From Pleurobrachia bachei (lineage: Eukaryota; Ctenophora; Tentaculata; Cydippida; Pleurobrachiidae): a stretch of DNA of 36,261 nucleotides. The first letter of the stretch is position 1; every line of letters starts with the position of its first letter. A program made the translations under genes and the position numbers. The notes beneath the pieces were generated by a model. That model was not told the origin of the DNA. It did no database searches and was given only the letters and a program-made list of their open reading frames with translations. Shown here piece by piece: positions 34,001-35,327 of this stretch. The stretch covers positions 13,464-49,724 of the forward strand of contig AVPN01000497.1 in assembly GCA_000695325.1 (NCBI GenBank), in the 5' to 3' direction.

Positions 34001-35327
34001 ATGTCTGACTGGCGACTTCTCAAGGTACTGTTCCAGGCCAACCAACAGGGCGGAGGCAGTGCTGTTCAACAGAGTGCAGGTATGTAGGAATCCAGCGGTA
34101 GAGTCACGTTATTTAGGAGAACATACCGGCTACCCAACTTCTATAATGGCTCACGTCCTTTCTGGCGTCGTGGGGGTCACCTCGCTCAGATAGGGTCGGC
34201 GGCACCAGACAACTCACGGCAGGATACGTTGTCCTTCAAGAACAAAACAACAAACTGAGTAGGGCAAGTAATGGTGAACCCATTACCGTTTCCAAATCTC
34301 CATTGTAACTCTAACTCTTACTGTGCATAACTCTGATATATATCTGCAGGTGGTGCCTCTGGTGGAGGTTCAGGAGGTGGTCCCATGTCCCTCTCTGTTA
34401 CACAGGATTCAAGTAAGTTGTAGGGTGGTACAGTGTGAGCTGTAGTCATAACTTGGCAAGGTGGTACATAGTAACTATTCAATTCACCGTTGTGTGAATC
34501 TGCTAGGCCGGGATATATTGACGTATAATGTACTAATTAACCTTACCATGCTTCCCTGCAGGTGGTATGTTTGTGTTGGTTCTGACCGATGAACAGCACA
34601 CCATGTTGCAATCCTACTTTACTGGTATTAGAAGCAGACCTACTGTTGCTGGTGGAAAGGTAACATACAGACTGACCGCTGAAGAGTTCCAGCTGTTCCA
34701 GGCAAACCAACAGGGTGGAGGTAGTTCTGCTAGAACTCAGCAGCAACAGGGTGCAGGTTAGTACTTGTGTAGCTCACACTTATCCTAGAGACTAACCTGT
34801 TAGTTCTGTAGCAGCTCATGCTTTATAGCAGGTCTTCTGAGTTAGTTTATAGAATTGAACCCCACTCCGGCCTCCCTTTTCCTGGCCCATGGGCTACTGG
34901 TTGTAGCAGCTTAGCAAGAAAAAGCATTGTTGTTTAAAAAACAGCCTTAGCCAAGAAAATGTTTCACCGTGCAGAAACTGATTTACAACTTTTTGCCCAG
35001 ATCTTTTTTCGTTTTCCCCGCCCCTATTTCCGCCCCGTGTGTTTGCACGTGTGTTCATCACTAGGTGGTGGTAGCGGAGAGATGGTGCTAGCAATGGAAT
35101 CATCCCAATTTGAATCCTTGAAAAGTATGGGCGGGTTTGATGGTATCACCTACAGTCACTCTGTTGAGGGCAGTAAGGTGTCCGTCAGGATGTCTGCAGG
35201 AGAGTTTGCTAAGTTCCAAGCTAATCAAGGATCCAACGTTTCTATCGGTGAGAGCAGAGAGGGTTGTGTATTTGATTCTAGCGATTCTAACTACTACTAT
35301 AACGGATTATTGGCGGTTAACAAATAA
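7685..35327 (+). CDS. Giant multi-exon modular repeat protein (composite gene model)
   Basis: One plus-strand gene of about 30 exons, chained by matching reading phase across introns. The ATG at 7685 is directly preceded by an in-frame TGA (7679-7681), which supports the start. Internal junctions are GT-AG, except one likely GC-AG intron (donor 9255). The inferred protein has roughly 3,000 residues or more, no signal peptide and no transmembrane segment. It is a string of low-complexity and repeat regions: Tyr-rich N-terminus; conserved exon 8 block; VSGSGSxGYG decapeptides; SKPYSPS repeats; acidic GVDGDVPGVEQ repeats; long K/E/A/D helix; beta-rich repeats of about 90 aa; C-terminal LTxxEFQxFQ modules. 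I recognise no family. A structural scaffold or cross-linker role is inferred from architecture only. The frame is broken in the assembly at 14388, 15523 and about 19784, and in some duplicated exons, so the span is a model and not a readable CDS. The end is either TAA at 35325-35327 or beyond the window. Confidence 0.7.
7892..7987 (+). CDS. Exon 2
   Basis: Acceptor CCCCCCTTAG; 32 codons (IRFVRPERHISSYVRKVGEY...) in phase 0 with exon 1; donor AAG|GTAACT. It continues the basic, Tyr-containing N-terminal region. Confidence 0.7.
8144..8256 (+). CDS. Exon 3
   Basis: Acceptor CACTTCTCAG; 113 nt, phase 0 to phase 2. It encodes a Tyr/Ser/Gly/Asn-rich stretch (ASYVGFGPVGSYHLNSSDYK and on to STPSY). 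Donor ACAG|GTTCTT is weaker than average, but the phase matches exon 4. Confidence 0.65.
8370..8483 (+). CDS. Exon 4
   Basis: Acceptor CTCTTCCAG; 114 nt, phase 2 in and 2 out; donor GTGAGT. It encodes RNYGSELDRDTDDYRTYHSG and continues Tyr- and Asp-rich. Confidence 0.7.
8640..8704 (+). CDS. Exon 5
   Basis: Acceptor CCCTTTCAG; 65 nt encoding KWYMKKTRSVSPAGPEYNAY; donor GTAAGT, leaving phase 1. Confidence 0.65.
8815..8880. mobile_element. 66-bp foldback with 14-bp terminal inverted repeats
   Basis: TGGAGTTTGTCACA (8815-8828) is the perfect inverted complement of TGTGACAAACTCCA (8867-8880). The interior carries GTCACGTGAC. It lies in the intron between exons 5 and 6. It could be a tiny MITE-like relic or an RNA hairpin in the pre-mRNA. 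No target-site duplication is obvious. Confidence 0.5.
9036..9254 (+). CDS. Exon 6 (likely GC donor)
   Basis: The acceptor is CCGGTCCTCAAG with a pyrimidine-rich stretch about 30 nt upstream. It encodes SVTATTEYTGYEHLLPAGY, then a charged helix-like segment (YNEYLKLREKFNLPDREAKK), ending at YHHGNTKG. No GT donor fits the phase of exon 7. AAAG|GCAGGA at 9254/9255 leaves exactly the one base that exon 7 needs, so I propose a GC-AG intron. Without splicing, the frame reaches a stop at 9302-9304. Confidence 0.65.
9255..9805 (+). other. Intron 6 (proposed GC-AG)
   Basis: 551 bp between exons 6 and 7, with no coding signal I would support on the plus strand. A 98-codon minus-strand open frame (9404-9700), rich in Thr/Ser/Gly, lacks splice or start support. 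Confidence 0.5.
9806..9868 (+). CDS. Exon 7 (first assembled copy)
   Basis: Acceptor TTGTACAG; 63 nt, phase 1 in and 1 out; donor ATAA|GTGAGC. It encodes the G/S/Y-rich peptide GYSYGSSTGGSSYGRDVKHS. An identical exon follows the N gap at 11295-11357, probably the same locus assembled twice. Confidence 0.65.
9880..10000. repeat. (TTTG)n microsatellite
   Basis: A TTTG tetranucleotide array with TTTA, TCTG and TTCCG interruptions, immediately downstream of the exon 7 donor. Its translation (LFVCLFVCL) is not a gene. Confidence 0.9.
10716..11272. other. Assembly gap 1 (557 N)
   Basis: A run of N. Open frames drawn through it are meaningless. Confidence 1.
11295..11357 (+). CDS. Exon 7 (second assembled copy)
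   Basis: Identical to the exon at 9806-9868, with the same acceptor and donor. It is probably the same exon represented twice across the gap. If the duplication is real, the 1-1 phase would let it be included in tandem. Confidence 0.5.
11371..11490. repeat. (TTTG)n microsatellite, second copy
   Basis: Same array and same interruptions as at 9880-10000. Identical microsatellite length argues for a single locus seen twice. Confidence 0.9.
12235..12825 (+). CDS. Exon 8: Ser/Thr-rich linker plus conserved ~150-aa block
   Basis: Acceptor CGCCCCACTAG; phase 1 in and 1 out; 591 nt. It starts with a Ser/Thr-rich linker (TKTTTSTTSAPVGIRTSY), then a globular-looking block that includes FPGYISNYSKF, ITPNGDGTLDAERILMRIPG, WKRYQWRKELGAGGAESEKF, SRDKKWISGELDNRSPLSL, YAKYLYWRYLIVYEGG and STYRYFDNIPWMEGGDG. 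I do not recognise it; it is rich in Trp, Tyr and Arg. The donor AGGG|GTTTGT is weak, but it gives the phase required by exon 9. A second, 5'-truncated copy lies at 14379-14768 and differs at one residue that I can see (TKLD versus TQLD). Confidence 0.7.
12982..13050. repeat. Degenerate CCTAA (TTAGG-type) pentamer tract
   Basis: Imperfect tandem CCTAA/CTAAC units within the intron between exons 8 and 9. The same tract recurs at 14917-14990. The unit equals the reverse complement of TTAGG, a telomere-type pentamer, but it is short, degenerate and interstitial. Confidence 0.6.
13229..13302. repeat. Inverted repeat in the exon 8-9 intron
   Basis: Left arm ATGCACCAAGATTCTGCAAA and right arm TTTGCAGAATATTGGTGCAT pair at 19 of 20 positions around a loop of about 34 nt. 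A diverged second copy lies at 15054-15127. It could be a small foldback element or an intronic hairpin. Confidence 0.6.
13450..14378 (+). CDS. Exon 9, copy A: G/S/Y-rich, decapeptide array, SKPYSPS repeats (truncated by fusion)
   Basis: Acceptor TATTTTCAG, phase 1. It opens GGSGSYGSGSYGTSGYG, a FUS-like [G/S]Y[G/S] low-complexity sequence. A decapeptide array follows (VSGSGSAGYG/VSGSGSSGYG, 13692-13949), then Ser/Thr/Pro-rich sequence with SKPYSPS-like repeats. At 14378 homology to the complete exon (copy B, 16021) stops abruptly and sequence from the middle of exon 8 begins. The frame then ends at TAA 14388-14390. The fused exon is either a misassembly or the breakpoint of a real tandem duplication. 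Up to the breakpoint this copy keeps the frame that copy B loses. Confidence 0.6.
13692..13949 (+). repeat. Coding minisatellite: VSGSGSxGYG decapeptide array
   Basis: Eight full repeats plus a terminal one of a 24-30-bp unit encoding VSGSGS(A/S)GYG or the shorter VSGSGSYG. They are arranged as two copies of a 38-aa higher-order block. Copy B of the exon has only one unit at this place (about 15560-15590), so the number of repeats varies between copies. Confidence 0.85.
14379..14768 (+). pseudogene. Exon 8, copy B, truncated at the 5' side
   Basis: Starts abruptly at the point homologous to 12436 and continues to the same donor as exon 8 (AGGG|GTTTGT). It has no acceptor of its own: its left end is joined directly to exon 9 copy A. 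An open frame exists (MRIPGWKRYQWRKELGAGGA...), but as assembled it is out of frame with the sequence it is fused to. Confidence 0.6.
14917..14990. repeat. Degenerate CCTAA tract, second copy
   Basis: Same sequence as 12982-13050, within the second unit of the exon 8-9 tandem duplication. Confidence 0.6.
15054..15127. repeat. Inverted repeat, second copy
   Basis: Homologous to 13229-13302. The right arm TTTGCAGAATCTTGGTGCAT is intact; the left arm is interrupted by CAGG. About 140 bases of flanking intron present upstream of copy A are missing or altered here. Confidence 0.55.
15275..20609 (+). CDS. Exon 9, copy B: giant exon (SKPYSPS, acidic, K/E helix and beta-repeat regions)
   Basis: Acceptor CCCATTTTCAG, phase 1; ends GGT|GTAAGT in phase 0. 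The order is G/S/Y-rich start; one VSGSGSAGYG; SKPYSPS-type repeats (about 15776-16085); acidic linker (SMEGEDLPMDGDDFGDLSV); roughly 39-aa acidic repeats with EDIPGVDGDVPGVEQKNKK (about 16500-17060); a K/E/A/D helix (17120-17960) repeated in frame (18001-18993); then at least four beta-like repeats (19000-20609). Two breaks exist. A 46-bp tandem duplication (15449-15494 and 15495-15540) causes a stop at 15523-15525, and one extra base near 19781-19784 shifts the frame. Between them 15494-19807 is open, and 19785-20609 is open in the next frame. Protein similarity continues across both breaks, so errors or allelic damage are likelier than true gene ends. Confidence 0.65.
15449..15540 (+). repeat. 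46-bp tandem duplication causing a frameshift
   Basis: TGAAGACCAACTACAACTAC... (15449-15494) is repeated exactly at 15495-15540. Exon 9 copy A has a single copy. Since 46 is not a multiple of three, the upstream frame hits TGA at 15523-15525, while the second unit restores the frame of the downstream protein. Confidence 0.9.
15776..16085 (+). repeat. Coding repeat: DSKPYSPS-type Ser/Pro/Tyr array
   Basis: Tandem degenerate units such as DSKPYTPTSRD, DSKPYSPSTTTT, RDSKPYSPSTY, DSKPYSSSPSA and TKPYSPST; about ten KPY(S/T) occurrences. Regular Lys-Pro-Tyr-Ser spacing is reminiscent of extensible or adhesive structural proteins, and of phosphorylation-rich tails. This is a resemblance, not homology. 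Confidence 0.8.
16500..17060 (+). repeat. Coding repeat: ~39-aa acidic units
   Basis: About five units alternating an acidic half (EDEDIPCEDIPGVDGDVPGV, or MDDVDGDVPGV) with a basic/Ala-Pro half (EQKNKKGNKDAAPGSRAPG). Each complete acidic half in the later units has one Cys (IPCED or VPCED). The charge alternation is regular. Confidence 0.8.
16894..18993 (+). repeat. In-frame tandem duplication within exon 9 (1107 + 993 bp)
   Basis: Unit 1 (16894-18000, 369 codons) and unit 2 (18001-18993, 331 codons) both run from GDVAGVTQKDKKKNKNAAPG through the K/E helix to NPLANMSEDQMAAI. They are nearly identical even at synonymous positions. They differ by loss of one 38-codon block in unit 2, which gives KRADEDAKKKKEEE. 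The frame is preserved. It is either a recent duplication or an assembly repeat. Confidence 0.85.
17120..17960 (+). repeat. Coding repeat: K/E/A/D single-alpha-helix-like region (unit 1)
   Basis: About 280 residues composed almost wholly of Lys, Glu, Ala, Asp and Arg, in ~30-aa repeats around LEDKKRADEEAKKKADEDAK. There is no Pro or Gly and few aliphatic residues. The E-K spacing suits a stable single alpha helix or a long rod rather than a classical leucine heptad coiled coil. The same region recurs in unit 2 (about 18225-18950). Confidence 0.75.
19000..20609 (+). CDS. Beta-strand-like ~90-aa repeats R1-R5 (region of exon 9)
   Basis: After NMSEDQMAAI the protein changes to alternating hydrophobic/charged strands. 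Clear repeat starts are GAG 19785 (ELNMKLGPKDSD), GAG 20052 (ELIVRFKLSPTDKEPCEVKM) and GAA 20349 (ELVVRFKLDATKDPCVVKI). Each runs 87-99 aa with shared features: (E)LxVRFKL, PCxVK, a turn near GDK.AD, GEPExIxLxL.P, and F...FxDGQLxV at the end. R1-R2 (about 19012-19784) are more diverged and include DADPIRKKLNSKEKKAKE. I know no named family; an all-beta sandwich-like fold is inferred. The frame slips by one base at 19781-19784, between R2 and R3. Confidence 0.6.
20777..20952 (+). CDS. Exon 10: beta repeat R6, first half (copy 1)
   Basis: Acceptor CCCTCATTTAG; phase 0 in, 2 out; donor GT|GTAAGA. It encodes VDNLGSMGLQQASSEQSMVV followed by RFKLSPDDPNPCEVVLRM, matching the R4/R5 signature. Donor and acceptor phases agree with exon 9 and exon 11. 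Confidence 0.75.
21109..21208 (+). CDS. Exon 11: beta repeat R6, second half (copy 1)
   Basis: Acceptor GTTCCCACAG; 100 nt completing V and encoding CTPDGDPEMIKLQLTPQGTT and on to FILRFKDGQ; donor GTACGT, phase 0. Confidence 0.75.
21209..21866 (+). other. Intron between R6 copies, homologous to 22673-23256
   Basis: No coding signal. Blocks such as GATTTAGAGTGAAATTG, AATGAGTAGCTTTATAT and TCTAATAAAGCTA recur in order downstream of the second R6 copy, with many substitutions and indels. Contains a GTCACGTGAC box at 21487-21496. Confidence 0.6.
21867..22086 (+). pseudogene. Truncated duplicate of the R5 end of exon 9
   Basis: These 220 bp match 20388-20607 (offset 1479), covering CVVKIGILGDECAAIGDKQA to EQEDLPP. 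The left part of the exon is missing, and the donor present in copy 1 (GGT|GTAAGT) is replaced by GCACATTC. The copy therefore has no matching 5' splice site and its frame runs to a stop at about 22110. It is probably skipped: exon 11 (phase 0) can join directly to 22242 (phase 0). Confidence 0.65.
22242..22417 (+). CDS. Exon 12: beta repeat R6, first half (copy 2)
   Basis: Same length and protein as 20777-20952, with a few synonymous changes. Acceptor CTCATTTAG, donor GT|GTAAGT. The surrounding introns have diverged much more than the exon, which suggests constraint, or two divergent haplotypes laid in tandem. Confidence 0.65.
22573..22672 (+). CDS. Exon 13: beta repeat R6, second half (copy 2)
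   Basis: 100 nt as in exon 11, with SLFFILRFKDGQ in place of SLYFILRFKDGQ. Acceptor GTTCCTACAG, donor GTATGT, phase 0 to exon 14. Confidence 0.65.
23257..23397 (+). CDS. Exon 14: beta repeat R7, part 1
   Basis: Acceptor CTGATTCCCAG; 47 codons, VNVESVDAPADARKKLNAKD followed by LLSLKMLLKQTDKNPVELNL; donor GTAGGG; phase 0. The DAPADARKKLNAK stretch parallels DADPIRKKLNSK in R1/R2, which shows these belong to one repeat family. Confidence 0.75.
23615..23722 (+). CDS. Exon 15: beta repeat R7, part 2
   Basis: Acceptor TACTATCCCAG; 36 codons, GPLVTTAEPTDKYRVLSTEP and on to INVQVMHP; donor GTAAGT, phase 0. Confidence 0.75.
23867..24015 (+). CDS. Exon 16: beta repeat R7 end and linker
   Basis: Acceptor CCCTCTCCCAG; 149 nt encoding TSDEIYLLRMKMVGDQVTIE, then a helix-like LDKIDQYLKTCYPNN and AAKVKEIKR; donor AAGAG|GTAAGT, leaving phase 2. 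This donor is the first of four near-identical copies in a minisatellite. Confidence 0.75.
24011..24150 (+). repeat. Minisatellite that duplicates the exon 16 splice donor
   Basis: Four units of 26-42 bp start AAGAGGTA(A/G/C)GTGTGA at 24011, 24037, 24076 and 24109, followed by CCATGGTTACC-like or GTCACGATGTTACC-like sequence. Each contains a usable-looking donor (GT at 24016, 24042, 24081, 24114). Use of any downstream donor would add an immediate TAA. Confidence 0.85.
24430..24688. repeat. Left copy of the duplication flanking gap 2
   Basis: Sequence from ACTTCAGACTTGTTTACTAT to AACTCATACCCA recurs at about 25291-25553 right of the gap, with small differences such as GTAACTGCTTAC versus GTACCTAAC. 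Probably one locus assembled twice. Confidence 0.8.
24689..25223. other. Assembly gap 2 (535 N)
   Basis: A run of N within the intron between exons 16 and 17, bordered on the right by a CT microsatellite (25224-25288). Confidence 1.
25291..25553. repeat. Right copy of the duplication flanking gap 2
   Basis: Matches 24430-24688 and then continues into exon 17, so this is the copy physically joined to the rest of the gene. Confidence 0.8.
25593..25672 (+). CDS. Exon 17
   Basis: Acceptor CATCCCACAG; with AG from exon 16 it reads RQLATTSRGDILKVVLQHGA then RGTAVTT; donor CTG|GTAAGA, phase 1. From here every accepted intron in the gene is phase 1. Confidence 0.7.
25673..26650 (+). other. Intron 17, with an optional open extension
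   Basis: 978 bp. Nothing clear from 25673 to 26386. From an acceptor-like CCCCATCAG (exon could start at 26387, phase 1) the frame stays open straight into exon 18. This 264-nt extension is AT-rich and low in Gly/Glu compared with neighbouring exons, so I treat it as intron. Confidence 0.5.
26651..26776 (+). CDS. Exon 18
   Basis: Acceptor TTTCTTTCATTTAG; 126 nt, phase 1-1, encoding GDITFDIGPMKDIVRKINLA then SSFEDTTFKMESFADDTEYT; donor GAAG|GTGTGT. Confidence 0.7.
27114..27218 (+). CDS. Exon 19
   Basis: Acceptor TTTCTCTCTGCAAG; 105 nt, phase 1-1, encoding a Leu/Asp/Glu-rich segment GMDDLVIDLEADDLLLETAQ then TLEKPPETLLTKKAK; donor AAAG|GTGCAA. Confidence 0.65.
27219..27811 (+). other. Intron 19
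   Basis: 593 bp without coding signal. Short repeats of CTGCATGATTATGACC-like text near 27640-27720 are unremarkable. Confidence 0.5.
27812..27880 (+). CDS. Exon 20
   Basis: Acceptor CTCTTCGTCTAG; 69 nt, phase 1-1, encoding DVPAPTDMMLPDGMTKDSVT and VGA; donor GCTG|GTAAGT. Confidence 0.65.
27881..28586 (+). other. Intron 20
   Basis: 706 bp, AT-rich, no exon supported. A small tandem of AAAACCATGTTCCATGCATTG-like units lies near 28358-28405. Confidence 0.5.
28587..28796 (+). CDS. Exon 21: first C-terminal LTxxEFQ module
   Basis: Acceptor TCTAAACACAG; 210 nt, phase 1-1. It encodes DGSYTLLLTEAEFQAIQISS, then LSGINIQASKGPRGYSIMLN and ATEWERMQFNLR. It shows the two-half module (YxLxLTxxEFQ ... 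YxIxLxxxEWxxMQ) repeated downstream. Donor CAG|GTAGGC. Confidence 0.75.
28912..29085 (+). CDS. Exon 22: C-terminal module 2
   Basis: Acceptor CATCTAATAG; 174 nt, phase 1-1, encoding GGYILLLRPAEYEMLVSVGA, FRGIDIGGPGPLGVGGQYHI and QLDSAQWVTFQNNLGAT; donor CCG|GTGAGT. Confidence 0.75.
29505..29606 (+). CDS. Exon 23: C-terminal module 3, first half
   Basis: Acceptor TCTCATATCAG; 102 nt, phase 1-1, encoding GGNYSIKLTKDQFEQFKAAG then YFNGMKLQASVNQ; donor CAGG|GTAAGA. Confidence 0.75.
30094..30228 (+). CDS. Exon 24: C-terminal module 3, second half plus Gly linker
   Basis: Acceptor TTATTCCTTCAG; 135 nt, phase 1-1, encoding AGDYDILMTPEEYKMFQDNQ, a Gly/Ser linker (GGAVSGGGSGGGA) and MSLSVTQDS; donor TCAA|GTGAGT. 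The MSLSVTQDS end recurs in the small exons 26, 28 and 30. Confidence 0.75.
30530..30990. repeat. Repeated intronic element of unknown type, copy 1
   Basis: GC-richer than the surrounding intron, present again at about 31790-32240. It ends next to an eight-T run after GCATTCTCCCAG and includes tandem TGAATAGTG units (30731-30765). A block TTGCCCAACAGGCACCAG is shared with the introns at 32774 and 33439, suggesting a dispersed family, perhaps SINE-like read on the minus strand. I could not confirm a tRNA-derived head. Confidence 0.45.
31351..31473 (+). pseudogene. Exon 24, duplicate, frameshifted
   Basis: Same acceptor and donor as 30094-30228, but 13 bases (GGCCGGAGGAGCT) are replaced by AC. 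The frame reads NQAKRLWRR and stops at TAG. Because flanking introns are phase 1, skipping this exon (30228 to 32402) restores the frame. Confidence 0.75.
31790..32240. repeat. Repeated intronic element, copy 2
   Basis: Near-identical to 30530-30990 (for example ACCCCATTAG in place of ACCCTATCAG). Confidence 0.6.
32402..32584 (+). CDS. Exon 25: array module copy 1
   Basis: Acceptor TCCCCTCCCAG; 183 nt, phase 1-1. It encodes GMFVLVLTQEQHTMLQSYFT, GIRSRPTVAGGEVTYRLTAE and EFQLFQANQQSGAGAVQQST; donor ACAG|GTATGT. Two half-modules: VLVLTxEQ and YRLTAEEFQLFQANQ. Confidence 0.8.
32655..32764. mobile_element. Intronic foldback element (MITE-like), copy 1
   Basis: CTGTCTGGCGTAGCCAGACCC (32665-32685) and its imperfect inverted complement GGGTCGGCGCCGCCAGACAG (32730-32749) are bordered by TGATCACGTC on both sides. 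It recurs exactly 665 bp downstream with the array, and in degenerate form near 34150-34220. Confidence 0.5.
32878..32940 (+). CDS. Exon 26: Gly-linker exon, copy 1
   Basis: Acceptor ATATCTGCAG; 63 nt, phase 1-1, encoding GGASGGGSGGGPMSLSVTQD; donor TCAA|GTAAGT. It is homologous to the 3' part of exon 24. Confidence 0.75.
33067..33249 (+). CDS. Exon 27: array module copy 2
   Basis: 183 nt, phase 1-1, differing from copy 1 by TEEQ for TQEQ and GGKV for GGEV. Acceptor GTTCTTCCAG, donor ACAG|GTATGT. Confidence 0.8.
33320..33429. mobile_element. Intronic foldback element, copy 2
   Basis: Identical to 32655-32764, carried along with the array unit. Confidence 0.5.
33708..33770 (+). CDS. Exon 28: Gly-linker exon, copy 2
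   Basis: 63 nt with the same protein as exon 26. Donor TCTA|GTAAGT. Confidence 0.75.
33897..34079 (+). CDS. Exon 29: array module copy 3, with ten replaced residues
   Basis: 183 nt, phase 1-1, with the same start as copies 1-2 (GMFVLVLTEEQHTMLQSYFT). At 33998-34027 the codons for TYRLTAEEFQ are replaced by codons for RMSDWRLLKV without length change; LFQANQQ then resumes. The change removes the conserved LTxEEFQ half-motif and creates a donor-like AAG|GTGAGA at 33995. Confidence 0.7.
34350..34412 (+). CDS. Exon 30: Gly-linker exon, copy 3
   Basis: 63 nt with the same protein as exons 26 and 28; acceptor TATATCTGCAG, donor TCAA|GTAAGT. Confidence 0.75.
34562..34756 (+). CDS. Exon 31: array module copy 4
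   Basis: Acceptor CTTCCCTGCAG; 195 nt, phase 1-1. Normal module (VLVLTDEQHTMLQ, then VTYRLTAEEFQLFQANQQ) with a longer Gln-rich tail GGGSSARTQQQQGA; donor GCAG|GTTAGT. Confidence 0.75.
35065..35327 (+). CDS. Exon 32: last visible module, possible end of gene
   Basis: Acceptor TTCATCACTAG, phase 1. It encodes GGGSGEMVLAMESSQFESLK, SMGGFDGITYSHSVEGSKVS and VRMSAGEFAKFQANQGSN, the same two-half module. A good donor ATCG|GTGAGA at 35247/35248 keeps the phase-1 pattern, so the gene may continue beyond the window. If unspliced, the frame runs on (GESREGCVFDSSDSN...) to TAA at 35325-35327. An ATTAAA variant poly(A) signal lies at about 35456. Confidence 0.65.

Larger units (their letters stand above)
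32402..34756 (+). repeat. Four-fold tandem array of an exon pair (~665-830-bp units)
   Basis: Units start at 32402, 33067, 33897 and 34562 (spacings 665, 830, 665 bp). Each has a 183-nt module exon (195 in the last); the first three are followed by a 63-nt Gly-linker exon. The 830-bp unit carries an extra ~165 bp in its intron (about 33530-33690) that copies unit-3-type sequence. Confidence 0.9.
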
